Below the pieces are notes generated by a model. The model had not been told where the DNA came from and did no database searches. It worked only from the letters and a program-made list of their open reading frames with translations. 64,000 nucleotides of DNA, from positions 248,001 through 312,000 of the forward strand of contig NZ_JABEMC010000002.1 in the NCBI RefSeq assembly GCF_013004595.1. Reading direction: 5' to 3'. Origin of the DNA: Brevibacterium luteolum (GTDB lineage Bacteria; Actinomycetota; Actinomycetes; Actinomycetales; Brevibacteriaceae). Position numbers and translations under genes: made by a program. Every line of letters begins with the position of its first letter. Position 1 is the first letter of the stretch. Of this stretch, positions 8,370 to 16,829 are shown piece after piece.

Positions 8370-9362
8370 ATGCTCGTCAACGTTCACCATCAGCTGCCGC
8401 CGCAGCCCGGGCATGCCCCGGTGCGGGTGCGGCTGCCGCGCCACCGTGGGTATGTCGTCGACACCCGCGACTGGGGTCCGGCGCTCTCCGGTCCCGAGGC
8501 GGAGGGCACCGAGCCGCGTGCGTGCACGGTGTGCGCGCTCGCCCATGAGCTTGTCGAGGTGCTCGAGCGGCTCTCCCACACGACCGAGGTGTTCGAGGTC
8601 ATCATCCCGTGGTGGCTGCACATCGGCCGCTTGCGCTCAACTCTGACCAGCCACCTCGAGGATGTGCGCATCGGGCGGACGGTGCTGCACGGCAGCCTCG
8701 ATGGCCTCGAGGACCTGCTGTGGTCGACCGACGGGCTGGAGGAGTCGGCTGACTGTGCACTCACCGGTCACGCCGAACTCGCCGCTGTCGCCGTCGAGCA
8801 CGCCAGCGTGCTCACCGCCCGGCACGTCCTGGGTGAGCGCACCCGGGAGCTGCTCATCCACCTCGGCTGCCCGGCCTTCGGGCCTGCCGCCGAGTTCCTG
8901 CCCGCCCCCGCCGCCGGCCCCATGCGGGTGGGCCTGACCGGGGAGGGTACGCACTTCGTCACCCGGGTCGTGTCCGCTCACGGACAGCTGGATGCTGAGC
9001 GCTTCTGCCGGCTGCTGCCCGAGGCGGCCGCCGGGGCCTGCCGGATCCGCGGCACCGTGTGGGTCGACTCCAGGCCCGAGACCCGCGTGCGGGTGTGCGG
9101 GATCGGCTCACAGGTGTGGATGGAGGAGGACGGCCAGTGGTTCGCCCCGGCGTTCTCCTCACCATCAGGGGTGCTCGCCTGCCATCACAGCTCAGATCCG
9201 CAGGTCATCGACGCGCTGTGCCACTGGCATCCGCACCACGGAGACCGGTGCTCGCGCATCGCGCTCACCGCCCCACGCGAGTACGCCCAGGACTGGGCGG
9301 GCCTGCTGGCTGAGGCGGTGCGCTCCCAGCCGGCGCTGCCCGACCACCTGTCCCAGCACTGA
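8370..9362 (+). CDS. Degenerate CobW/G3E-like protein with CobW C-terminal domain
   Basis: 330 residues from ATG 8370. The segment FVTRVVSAHGQLDAERFCRL followed by GTVWVDSRPETRVRV and MEEDGQWFAP matches the CobW C-terminal domain pattern (PFHPERF... WLATRPD... GRWW). Upstream, ACTVCALAHELVEVLERLS aligns with the CxCC region and helix of G3E metallochaperone GTPases, but with CTVC instead of the CxCC motif. I find no Walker A (GxxGxGKT) or SGxxxP-type motif, so GTPase activity is doubtful. It lies 54 nt upstream of a Cys-free L36 gene, the usual company of zinc-starvation genes. A role in zinc allocation is inferred. A start at GTG 8361 is possible. Confidence 0.6.
   Translation: MLVNVHHQLPPQPGHAPVRVRLPRHRGYVVDTRDWGPALSGPEAEGTEPRACTVCALAHELVEVLERLSHTTEVFEVIIPWWLHIGRLRSTLTSHLEDVRIGRTVLHGSLDGLEDLLWSTDGLEESADCALTGHAELAAVAVEHASVLTARHVLGERTRELLIHLGCPAFGPAAEFLPAPAAGPMRVGLTGEGTHFVTRVVSAHGQLDAERFCRLLPEAAAGACRIRGTVWVDSRPETRVRVCGIGSQVWMEEDGQWFAPAFSSPSGVLACHHSSDPQVIDALCHWHPHHGDRCSRIALTAPREYAQDWAGLLAEAVRSQPALPDHLSQH
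8488..8502 (-). repeat. Dispersed word (minus strand, NN = AC)
   Basis: Exact copy in the poorly conserved N-terminal part of the CobW-like gene, encoding SGPEAEG on the plus strand. Confidence 0.55.
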
Positions 9363-9416
9363 ACCACCAGCACCGAACAGTCAGCACGGAAGAATCAGCT
9401 ACAGAAAGGCACCATC

Positions 9417-9539
9417 ATGGAGGTCCGCAATTCGCTTCGCTCCCTGAAGAACCAGCCCGGCTCCCAGGTCGTGCGCCGCAAGGGCAAGACCTATGTAATC
9501 AACAAGAAGAACCCGCGCCTGAAGGCACGGCAGGGCTGA
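9417..9539 (+). CDS. rpmJ: 50S ribosomal protein L36, Cys-free form (YkgO/RpmJ2 type)
   Basis: 40 residues, [20 protein letters not shown] at the start and [12 protein letters not shown] at the end. It aligns along its length with E. coli YkgO (MKVLNSLRTAK...NPRFKAVQG). The zinc-ribbon ligands of classical L36 (three Cys and one His) are absent: there is no Cys at all. C-minus L36 replaces the zinc form when zinc is scarce and is often Zur-regulated. Preceded by ACAGAAAGGCACCATC, a modest RBS. Its stop TGA (9537-9539) directly abuts the stop of the convergent gene. I saw no clear Zur box upstream. Confidence 0.93.
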   Translation: MEVRNSLRSLKNQPGSQVVRRKGKTYVINKKNPRLKARQG

Positions 9540-10040
9540 TCACATCCGCAGCCACGTCTGCGCGGCATCCGAAAGCACCGCGCCGTCGCCGGCTGCCGCG
9601 TCCGCCCAGTCAACCGGCTGGCCATCGGCTGCGATGACGCCGTCTTTGAGCACGACGACGTCGAAGTTGCACGCCAGCCCGGCCATCGCGGTGTGATAGA
9701 CCGACCGGTCGACATCGATCCCTCCGATGATGAGCCGGTCGATCGCCAGGTCATGCAGCCCGGCTGCCAGGTCGTCGATGCCGTCGAAGGCATCGGCGAC
9801 CTCTGAACTGAGCGCCAGATCATCCTCGGTCTGCCCGAGGCCACCGGCCGGGGAGTCTGCATCCGCACCCGAACCGGCCCCCGCCTCGGGCGCGGGAGCA
9901 CGCAGATAAGCGACCACGCCGTCAGCCACACGTGCCCGGTTGAGAACTTCGGTAAGCTGTGCAGAGATCTCAGACAGGGCGTCGCCGCTGCCGGCGGTGT
10001 TCATGAGCATGAGTGCGTCCATGGCTTCAAGCATAGTCAC
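9540..10040 (-). CDS. Isochorismatase-fold protein lacking the catalytic cysteine
   Basis: 166 residues. The segment DRLIIGGIDVDRSVYHTAMA followed by GLACNFDVVVLKDGV copies the isochorismatase/nicotinamidase core (L-V-x-x-G-x-x-T-D-x-C-V-x-x-T-A-x-x-A-x-x-x-G-[FY]-x-V-x-V-x-D-x-V). The Cys position is Ser (RSVYHTA), and I see no clear N-terminal Asp/Lys catalytic pair. The middle (about residues 50-70) is a low-complexity Ala/Gly/Asp linker that contains a copy of the dispersed word. Hydrolase activity is therefore doubtful. Start ATG at 10040; ATG 10034 is equally possible. Divergent from corA with a gap of only 25 nt. Confidence 0.6.
   Translation of the reverse strand: MTMLEAMDALMLMNTAGSGDALSEISAQLTEVLNRARVADGVVAYLRAPAPEAGAGSGADADSPAGGLGQTEDDLALSSEVADAFDGIDDLAAGLHDLAIDRLIIGGIDVDRSVYHTAMAGLACNFDVVVLKDGVIAADGQPVDWADAAAGDGAVLSDAAQTWLRM
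9881..9895 (+). repeat. Dispersed word (plus strand, NN = CG)
   Basis: Exact copy in the low-complexity linker of the isochorismatase-like gene, antisense to it, where that gene reads AGAGSGADADS nearby. Confidence 0.55.
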
Positions 10041-10065
10041 CGCGCACGCACACCAAGGAGGGACG

Positions 10066-11265
10066 ATGGCCGATCTGCGCTACACCTACCGGTTCGCCTC
10101 CGAACATCTGGGACACCGGCGCGACGACAATTTCGTCCTCTACTCCGATCACGTCGAGGTCGCCTCGATGACCTCGATCCGCGAGGCCGCCCGGGCATTG
10201 GCCGCGGCCGAGGAATCCGATGAGGAGCGGCCGTTCCTGTGGATCGACATGTACCGGCCGACCCATGAGGACCTCACCGAGCTGGCCGAGGCGTTCTCCC
10301 TGCACCCGCTGGCCATCGAGGACGCGATCGAAGCCCATCAGCGGCCGAAGTACGAACGCTACGGCTCCACCGAATTCGTCGTGCTGCGCCCGGCGGTCAT
10401 CCGCCGCAACCGGCCGCAGGCCCCGGCCGGGCTGACCGATGCGCAGACCGGTGCCGCAGCCGGGGGTGCCAGGGATACAGGCGGTGCCGACGGTTCCGGT
10501 GCCAGCGAGCCGGCGGAGGCCCAGTCGGTCGACATCAAGGTCGGTGAGATCCACATCTTCCTCGGCGCCCGGTTCATCATCGTCATCCGGCACGGCACGC
10601 TGCTCGATACGCAGAACGTCCGCGAGGTCTTCGAATCCGACACCCGGTTCTCCGGGTTCCCGCAGTTCTCGGCGCTCTACCGCGTCATGGACCGCATCGT
10701 CGACAACTACCTGCCGGTCGTGGCGATCCTCGAAGACCAGACCGATGACCTCGAAGAGCGGATCTTCACCGGCACCCCGGCGCAGTCGCAGGACATCTAC
10801 CACCTCTCCCGCGAGCTCATCGAGCTCGACCGGGCGGTCAAACCGCTCGAAGGGGTCATCGACACGCTATTCGACTCGCTTGTCGTGCACACCGTGCCGG
10901 CCGAACTGCAGCGCGGCCTGCGCGACGTCGCTGACCACATCCACAGCGTCAACGAGCGCGTCGAACGGCTGCGCAGCGTCCTGCGCGAGCTGTTCACCTT
11001 CAACTCCACGCTCATCTCCGAGGCGCAGAACGAGGACATGCGGCGAATGAACGAACTGTCGATCCAGCAGAACGAGCAGATGAAGAAGATCTCCGGCTGG
11101 GCCGGCATCCTCTTCTTCCCGTCACTGGTCGCCGGCACCTACGGCATGAACTTCGACACGATGCCCGAACTGCACTGGATCTTCGGCTATCCGTTCGCGC
11201 TCGGGCTCATGGTCGCCGGCTCCGGGTTCCTGTTCTGGCTGTTCAAGCGGGCCGGGTGGCTCTGA
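10066..11265 (+). CDS. corA: CorA-family magnesium/divalent cation channel
   Basis: 399 residues from ATG 10066, preceded by AAGGAGGGACG, a strong RBS that fixes the start. A large cytoplasmic domain precedes two C-terminal transmembrane helices. The signature YGMNFDTMPELHW (about residues 360-372), the GMN pore motif with the acidic periplasmic loop, joins them. A ~45-residue Gly/Ala-rich insertion (about residues 120-160, AGGARDTGGADGSG) interrupts the funnel domain. Homopentameric CorA mediates Mg2+ uptake. ZntB-type relatives have the same GMN motif, so substrate specificity is inferred. Confidence 0.92.
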   Translation: MADLRYTYRFASEHLGHRRDDNFVLYSDHVEVASMTSIREAARALAAAEESDEERPFLWIDMYRPTHEDLTELAEAFSLHPLAIEDAIEAHQRPKYERYGSTEFVVLRPAVIRRNRPQAPAGLTDAQTGAAAGGARDTGGADGSGASEPAEAQSVDIKVGEIHIFLGARFIIVIRHGTLLDTQNVREVFESDTRFSGFPQFSALYRVMDRIVDNYLPVVAILEDQTDDLEERIFTGTPAQSQDIYHLSRELIELDRAVKPLEGVIDTLFDSLVVHTVPAELQRGLRDVADHIHSVNERVERLRSVLRELFTFNSTLISEAQNEDMRRMNELSIQQNEQMKKISGWAGILFFPSLVAGTYGMNFDTMPELHWIFGYPFALGLMVAGSGFLFWLFKRAGWL

Positions 11266-11326
11266 GAGACCCTGGCCGCAGAATTGCTGAAAGGCCCGCC
11301 ACCGGCCGCATGCGAGAATTCCACAC

Positions 11327-12286
11327 GTGACCCGATCCCCCTGGTTTCAGCTCATCGCCTCCTACAGCGCAGCCGACCTGCCGCTGTGCCGGCGCTTCGA
11401 GATGGACGCCGCCACCCTCATCGAGATCTCCGGTGCCGACCGCCTCGGCGACCTCACCCCAGCCAACGCGATCGAGGTCCCGCAGCTGTCCGAGATCTCC
11501 GCCAGCACGCTGACCGCCGAGGCGATCGCCGCTGACGACCCGCTGGCCACCACGCTGGCCGCTGCCCTGCGGCAGGCACTGCAGCGCCGCCAGCTGCTGT
11601 GGCTGGCTTCGATCGACGCCGGGCAGGTCGCCCGGCTGCAGGAGGCCTTCGGGGCGAACGTCCTCCATGTCGCTGGGGCCGGTGACAACGGGTGCGTGCC
11701 GGTCGCCCTCAACCCCGAGAACTGGGTGCGCACATGGGCGGACGGCTCACCTGCCCAGCAGGCGTTCGTCCGGGCTGCCGGCACCGGCACCGATGCGCTG
11801 ACCCTGACCCGCCGCAGCCTGGCGGCATTGCGCCGCACCGCCGCCCCGATCATCGAACGGTCCTGGCCGCGCCGGTTCTTCCGCAGCCCGAAGGTCATCG
11901 CCTATTTCGTGGTGCTGGTGTACTCAGCGCTGCGGGCGCTGCCGGTGTCGTTCGTCTCCCAGTTCAAGGGTCAGCTGTGGGTGCTGTGGACGATCGACCT
12001 CGTCACCGCGATCCCGTACACGTGGGGTGTCATCGCGATGGTCGCCGGGCGGCAGCGGATCACCCGGCTGCTCGGCACGATCGTCGCCATCATCACCTTC
12101 ACCGCCCCGTACGTGTACTTCTGGCTCAAGGGCGATCAGTACCCGCTCTACGTCATCCTCATCGTCGCAGGCCTCATCGTCTTCACCTGCCTGCTCGAGG
12201 CCTCCCGCTGGCAGCGTAACCGGATCGTCAAATGGCGACTCGGCGGCCGCGCGCCGACGCGGAAGGGCCTCTCCGAACGGTTCTAG
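11327..12286 (+). CDS. Hypothetical membrane protein with soluble N-terminal domain
   Basis: 319 residues from GTG 11327. The first ~175 residues look soluble and Ala/Leu-rich. The C-terminal ~130 residues contain four hydrophobic segments (roughly 190-212, 222-245, 252-270, 277-295). A basic tail ends the protein (WQRNRIVKWRLGGRAPTRKG). No motif I can tie to a family. It lies 61 nt downstream of corA on the same strand and could be co-transcribed. Its stop abuts the stop of the convergent pcs gene with no spacer, so any transcription terminator must lie inside one of the genes. Confidence 0.65.
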   Translation: MTRSPWFQLIASYSAADLPLCRRFEMDAATLIEISGADRLGDLTPANAIEVPQLSEISASTLTAEAIAADDPLATTLAAALRQALQRRQLLWLASIDAGQVARLQEAFGANVLHVAGAGDNGCVPVALNPENWVRTWADGSPAQQAFVRAAGTGTDALTLTRRSLAALRRTAAPIIERSWPRRFFRSPKVIAYFVVLVYSALRALPVSFVSQFKGQLWVLWTIDLVTAIPYTWGVIAMVAGRQRITRLLGTIVAIITFTAPYVYFWLKGDQYPLYVILIVAGLIVFTCLLEASRWQRNRIVKWRLGGRAPTRKGLSERF

Positions 12287-13075
12287 CTACTCGACGGCCT
12301 CGGCGGTGCTGCGGGCGCTGCGGCCGCGGATATCGCGCAGGATGCAGGTGGCGGCGAACCAGCCGCCGGAGAGCCAGAACGCTGCGAGCAGCCACACCGG
12401 GCGCGCAGGGTAGATCGCGACCATCCAGGCGGTCGCCCCCATCCACACGAGCACCGAGATGATGTTGAGCGCCATGAACCGTTCGACCCGGAACGGGTGC
12501 GTGTAATGCGTCGGCACGAGGGTGAGCACGACGAACACGAGCACCGCGGCGATGGTGAGCGATGCCGGCAGGGCCAGCACATAGAGCATCACCGCGATGA
12601 CGTTCCAGGCTGCCGGGAAGCCGATGAAGTAGTAGTCGGTCGACTTCCAGTTCTCATTGGCGTAGCAGAACATCGAGGACACGAGGATGAGCACCGCCAG
12701 CCCGATCGCCACCGGCTTGGGACCCAGCGGCAGGTGCATGAGCATGAACAGCACCGGGATGAACGTCCACGTCAGGTAGTCGACGACGATGTCGACGACG
12801 GTACCGTCGAACCACGGGGCGATCTCCTTGACGCGGGCTTTGCGAGCGAGGAACCCGTCGACACCGTCGATGAGCGCGGCGATGCCCAGCCACAGCCACA
12901 TCCAGCCGATATGCCCGTCGAGCAGGGCGAGCATCGCCAGCAGCGCCCACAGGAACCCGGAGAGGGTGAACAGGTGCACCGCCCACGCGCCGGCGTATGC
13001 GCGCCGGCGGTGGGTCGTGCGCTGGGGTTCGGGAGCGGGGCTGGTCGTCATGGCAGTCTGCGGTCCGGCGCTCAT
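12287..13075 (-). CDS. pcs: CDP-alcohol phosphatidyltransferase, phosphatidylcholine synthase type
   Basis: 262 residues from the ATG at 13075, which overlaps the S9 peptidase stop as ATGA. The CDP-alcohol phosphatidyltransferase signature D-x2-D-G-x2-A-R...G-x3-D-x3-D is present as DGVDGFLAR and then DGTVVDIVVDYLTW, followed by TDYYFIGFPAAWN. These two later segments are typical of Pcs, which condenses choline with CDP-diacylglycerol directly, rather than of PgsA or PssA. Eight or so membrane segments. A Pcs implies phosphatidylcholine made from external choline, which would fit an organism with betaine/choline-type importers, but the choline link to proVWX is only inference. Confidence 0.85.
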   Translation of the reverse strand: MSAGPQTAMTTSPAPEPQRTTHRRRAYAGAWAVHLFTLSGFLWALLAMLALLDGHIGWMWLWLGIAALIDGVDGFLARKARVKEIAPWFDGTVVDIVVDYLTWTFIPVLFMLMHLPLGPKPVAIGLAVLILVSSMFCYANENWKSTDYYFIGFPAAWNVIAVMLYVLALPASLTIAAVLVFVVLTLVPTHYTHPFRVERFMALNIISVLVWMGATAWMVAIYPARPVWLLAAFWLSGGWFAATCILRDIRGRSARSTAEAVE

Positions 13076-15147
13076 GCGCCGGTCACGTGCTGGTCGAGGA
13101 AGGCGATGAACTCCCGGTACCACTGGCGGGCGTTGCCGCGTCCGAGGATCCAGTGGTTCTCATTCGGGTAGTACAGGAACCGGTGCTGGGTCTGGCCGTT
13201 GGCATCGAGCGGGGTCTTGGAGAAGGTCAGCAGGTCGAACCACAGCTGCTGGCCCTGCCCGATCGGCACCCGGTAGTCCTTGTCGCCGTGGATGACGAGC
13301 ACCGGCACCTCGATGTCGCGCACATACAGGTGCGGCGAGTACGTCTGCGCCTGCTCGGCCATCGCCAGCGCCCATGAGCCGTTGTCGGTCGTCGCACCCA
13401 TCGTGGTGACGTCCCACAGGGAGGCGTGGGTGACGATGCAGCGGAACCGGTCTGCGGTGTGACCGGCGACCCAGTTGGCGAGATACCCGCCGTAGGAGCC
13501 GCCGGCGAGCGCCTGCCGGGTCTCGTCGATGTCGTCGCGGGCGATCGTCGCGTCGGTCAGTGCCATGACGTCGTCGAAGGGGGCGCCGCCGAGCTCCTGC
13601 TGGCCGCGGTCGATGAAGGCCTGCCCGTATCCGGTCGAGATCGCCGGGTCCGGCATGAGCACCGCATAGCCGGCTGCGACGAAGGGCCACGGGTTCCAGC
13701 GGTAGGTCCAGGAGTTCCAGGACCCCCACGGCCCGCCGTGGACGAACACGGCCAGCGGGTAGGGTGCGCTGGCCCCCGTTCCCGAGGCAGTGGTTGCCGT
13801 TCCCGAGGCGGTGGCTGGCAGGGCGAGCCAGGCGCGGATCTCGGTGCCGTCGGCGGCGGTCGTGGTGACCTCTTCGAGCCGGCCGGCAGGTTTCAGGTCA
13901 TCGGCAGCGTTGGTGCGCACCGCGACGTCGCCGGTCGCGGTGTCGATAGACACGAGATGCGGGGCTTCGGCGACCGAGGAGCGGATCGCGAGCACCCCCT
14001 CGGGCGTGGTGACGAGATTGCTGTAGTGGTACGGCTGATCGTCCCCGCCTGCCAGCAGGCGAGGTTCGGCGTCATCGAGTCCGCCGATCCACACGGCTCC
14101 GCGGCCGCGGTAGTCCGAGGTCGCCAGCAGTGTGGTGTCATCGAGCCAGGTGATGGAGTACCACTGGTCGCCCTCAGGCCACAGCCGGCGGGTGGTGCCG
14201 GTGGCGAGTTCGACGAGCAGCGGCCGCATCTGCAGGTTCGACTCCGGGGTCCACGCGGACTCTTCGCTCACCACGACGAACCGGTTATCGGGGCTGAGCG
14301 CTTCTGCGGTGTAGTCGGTCGGGTGTGCTGAGCGCAGCAGCACGCTGGTCTCACCGGAGGCGATGTCGACGAGCCAGATGTCGGTGACATCGGTCGTCTT
14401 GGCCTCCAGATGCCGCACGTCGAGAATGGCACGCCTGCCGTCGGCGGCCAGTTCGACCCCGGTGATCCGGCCAGCGGGCACCGGTCCGTGCCGGAAGGAA
14501 AGCGTCCCGTCATCGGCGATGTCGCCGAGGTCGGCGATGAGCAGGCCGTCGCGGTCGGGTCCGAGGTCGGTGTCCCAGCGGCGGATGGGGAAGGAGTCGT
14601 GCAGGATGCCGGTGATCTTGTGGGCCTTGCGCTTGCCGTACAGCTCGGCGTGGGTCTTCTCATCCTCAGCGCCGGGGACGATCGGGCCGGTAGCCAGCAC
14701 GGTTGCACCGCGCACGGCCACGGAGGAGAAGCCGCCGGGGCGGGTGGCCATCTGGATGGCCTCGCCGCGGGCAGGCAGCTTCCACAGGCTGGCGTCTTCG
14801 GCTGCGTCGTCGGCGGTGTTGGCGCGCTTGGCGATGAACCACACATTGCCGTCATCGTCGACGCTGGCGGCTCCGGCTGAGGCGAGCGGCGATGTCAGCC
14901 GCACAGGCGCCTCGTCGACGGAGTAGAGGGCGGTGAGGTAGTCACCGGCGGCCGGATCGCCAGCCGCGTCGTCGCGGCCTGCGGTCTCGTCGGTCTCCTC
15001 CGCCTCGGCGGCGGGAGCCTGCTGGACCGTCTGCACGAGGGCGACGGCACCGCCGGTGGGGTTGGCGGCCAGGCCGTTGAGGCGGTGGGCGTCGAGCAGC
15101 GCGTCGATGCTGATGCCCGGGGATGCGGGAGTGTCGGAAAGAGTCAT
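13072..15147 (-). CDS. S9-family prolyl oligopeptidase / acylaminoacyl-peptidase
   Basis: 691 residues. The N-terminal ~430 residues form repeated WD-like blades expected for the beta-propeller. The C-terminal alpha/beta-hydrolase domain has VFVHGGPWGSWNS (oxyanion region), GGSYGGYLANW (nucleophile Ser), HGDKDYRVPIGQGQ (Asp region) and YPNENHWI (His). It is probably cytoplasmic as no signal peptide is seen. The linker between domains reads ATASGTATTASGTGASAPYP, an internal duplication produced by two adjacent copies of the dispersed DNA word. Translationally coupled to pcs downstream. Confidence 0.9.
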   Translation of the reverse strand: MTLSDTPASPGISIDALLDAHRLNGLAANPTGGAVALVQTVQQAPAAEAEETDETAGRDDAAGDPAAGDYLTALYSVDEAPVRLTSPLASAGAASVDDDGNVWFIAKRANTADDAAEDASLWKLPARGEAIQMATRPGGFSSVAVRGATVLATGPIVPGAEDEKTHAELYGKRKAHKITGILHDSFPIRRWDTDLGPDRDGLLIADLGDIADDGTLSFRHGPVPAGRITGVELAADGRRAILDVRHLEAKTTDVTDIWLVDIASGETSVLLRSAHPTDYTAEALSPDNRFVVVSEESAWTPESNLQMRPLLVELATGTTRRLWPEGDQWYSITWLDDTTLLATSDYRGRGAVWIGGLDDAEPRLLAGGDDQPYHYSNLVTTPEGVLAIRSSVAEAPHLVSIDTATGDVAVRTNAADDLKPAGRLEEVTTTAADGTEIRAWLALPATASGTATTASGTGASAPYPLAVFVHGGPWGSWNSWTYRWNPWPFVAAGYAVLMPDPAISTGYGQAFIDRGQQELGGAPFDDVMALTDATIARDDIDETRQALAGGSYGGYLANWVAGHTADRFRCIVTHASLWDVTTMGATTDNGSWALAMAEQAQTYSPHLYVRDIEVPVLVIHGDKDYRVPIGQGQQLWFDLLTFSKTPLDANGQTQHRFLYYPNENHWILGRGNARQWYREFIAFLDQHVTGA
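13776..13811 (-). repeat. Two tandem copies of the dispersed word
   Basis: Minus strand: an exact copy at 13797-13811 and a one-mismatch copy at 13776-13790 (CTG for CCG), 21 bases apart, so in the same codon phase. They encode TASGTATTASGT in the S9 peptidase linker. Confidence 0.6.
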
Positions 15148-15256
15148 GGGCGAAACGCTACCAGCGTTGGCCGGGAGTGCGGTGGGGGGAAATGCTCAGA
15201 ATTCACATCGTGGCACACGCATATGCTCCCCTGATCGCGGCGGATACGCTGAGGTC

Positions 15257-16030
15257 ATGACGACCGCACATGTGCGTGAGCGCCTCGCCTCGGGCAAGAC
15301 AGCGCTGGGAACCTTCATCCTCGAATTCGCCACCCCGGGCATCGGGGCGATCTGCGCTCGGGCCGGAGCGGACTGGGTGCTCTACGATCTCGAGCACACC
15401 GGCTGGTCACTCGATGCGATCCGCCCGGCCCTCGCCGTGTCCCGCCGCGAAGACATCGCCTCCTTCGTCCGGGTCGCCGGGCACAGCCAGCATCTCGTCT
15501 CCACCGCGCTCGATGCCGGGGCCGAGGGGATCATGATGCCTTATGTCGACACGGCTGAGCAGGCCGCGGAGATCGCCGCGTGGATGCACTTCCCGCCGGC
15601 CGGCCGGCGCGGCAGCGCCTTCGGCATCGCCCACGACCTCTACTCCCCCGGCGCTCCGGCGGACAAGCAGGCGGCGGCGAATGAGTCGGTGATGTTTTTG
15701 CCGCAGATCGAGACCCCGGCTGCGGTCGAAGCTGCCGAGGAGATCGGCGCGGTCGAGGGTGTCGATGTGCTTTTCGTCGGCCCACTGGACTTGTCGACGA
15801 ACCTCGGCAGGCCCGGGGACTTCACGTCCTCTGCGTTCCTCTCCGCCCTCGACACGGTGGCACAGGCGGCGCAGGAGACCGGCACGGCCGCTGGGATCTT
15901 CTCCACCTCCGAGCAGCTGAGCGCCGCAGCATTGGAACGCGGTTATTCGGTCATCTCGCTCGCCGGCGACATCTTCACCTACCAGGCCGCGCTGGCGGCA
16001 GGGCTGACGGCGATCCGCGAACGGGACTGA
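15257..16030 (+). CDS. HpcH/HpaI-family aldolase
   Basis: 257 residues from ATG 15257. It starts MTTAHVRERLASGKTALGTF and continues DWVLYDLEHTGWSLD, MMPYVDTAEQA, FLPQIETPAAVE and VLFVGPLDLS. This is the order of active-site segments in class II pyruvate aldolases of the HpcH/HpaI family (4-hydroxy-2-oxoheptanedioate, 2-keto-3-deoxy-L-rhamnonate aldolase). The Glu in PQIET and the Asp in GPLDLS bind the divalent metal. The actual substrate cannot be assigned: no pathway genes are next to it. GAGG lies four bases before the ATG. Divergent from the S9 peptidase across 109 nt. Confidence 0.87.
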   Translation: MTTAHVRERLASGKTALGTFILEFATPGIGAICARAGADWVLYDLEHTGWSLDAIRPALAVSRREDIASFVRVAGHSQHLVSTALDAGAEGIMMPYVDTAEQAAEIAAWMHFPPAGRRGSAFGIAHDLYSPGAPADKQAAANESVMFLPQIETPAAVEAAEEIGAVEGVDVLFVGPLDLSTNLGRPGDFTSSAFLSALDTVAQAAQETGTAAGIFSTSEQLSAAALERGYSVISLAGDIFTYQAALAAGLTAIRERD

Positions 16031-16069
16031 GGCTCAGGCCGAAGTTCAGACCCACATCCTCGAAGGCGG

Positions 16070-16798
16070 TTACTGCCAGTCGGGGATGATGAGCTGTTCA
16101 TGTTCGAGGAAGACGTGCTGGACGATCTTCTCAGCCGTCTCAACAGAGGCCGGATTCCCGTCACCTGCTGCGGTGTTGACGCTGACGGTCTCCATCCGGC
16201 CCTCAGCCTGATGCGAGGCGTGGACGGTGAACCCGTACCCTGATTCCGCGTCGGTGCCGATGAACTGGATCGCTGAGGCGCCGAGTTCGGACTTGTACGC
16301 CCAGCCGGCGCCGTTCTTGACCCGGATGTCGCGGTCGGCGAGCTTCTTGCCGTTGGTGTCGCCGTAGTCGAACTCGTATTCCTTCTTGAACTGCAGCTCC
16401 TCCTGCGGCGACTGCCGGAAACTCTCCTCGCAGGTGATGTGCATCGTCATCTGCTCATCGGGGGACCCGAAGGTGTAGAAGATGTACCTGCCGCGCTCAG
16501 AGCCCGGCACCGGTTTGGCATTCGGCGGCAGCGCGACCTCGAGCCGGGAGGCGCACTCGCCGGCGAAATCCGCCCGGTGCATCTTCCAGCCCTCGGGGAT
16601 CTGCGGGCCGGTCTCGGTCGGTTCGGGTGCGGGTCCCTGGGTCGGGGCGACGGCGATGCCCAGCGGCCCGCCGGGCTCATCGGAGGTGCGGATGCCCACC
16701 AGCCCGCAGCCGGAGAGCAGCACCGCCACTGCGCTCGCTGCGGCGAGCGCACGCAGGGGGCGGCGGTGCCGGGCCCGAGGTGTGCGGTGTGTTCTCAC
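16070..16798 (-). CDS. Secreted lipoprotein of unknown function
   Basis: 242 residues from the GTG at 16798. This start gives a basic N-terminus (VRTHRTPRARHRRPLRAL), a hydrophobic stretch and the lipobox LLSGCG. The longer open frame upstream runs through the Pro/Gln-rich tail of the histidine kinase and looks like a shadow of it. The mature domain has no family I recognise: a Pro/Glu linker (APTQGPAPEPTETG) is followed by a ~180-residue domain with two Cys (GECASR, HITCEES) that may pair. Located 31 nt after the kinase gene, so it could be the kinase's output or sensor partner. Weakly supported. Confidence 0.6.
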   Translation of the reverse strand: MRTHRTPRARHRRPLRALAAASAVAVLLSGCGLVGIRTSDEPGGPLGIAVAPTQGPAPEPTETGPQIPEGWKMHRADFAGECASRLEVALPPNAKPVPGSERGRYIFYTFGSPDEQMTMHITCEESFRQSPQEELQFKKEYEFDYGDTNGKKLADRDIRVKNGAGWAYKSELGASAIQFIGTDAESGYGFTVHASHQAEGRMETVSVNTAAGDGNPASVETAEKIVQHVFLEHEQLIIPDWQ

Positions 16799-16829
16799 GG
16801 CGTCTCCAGTGTCGTGGGGCGAGCGGGTG

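Noticed and set aside
12287..13123. Longer pcs start at 13123
   Set aside because: The ATG at 13075 overlaps the upstream stop as ATGA, and the extra residues are not family-like.
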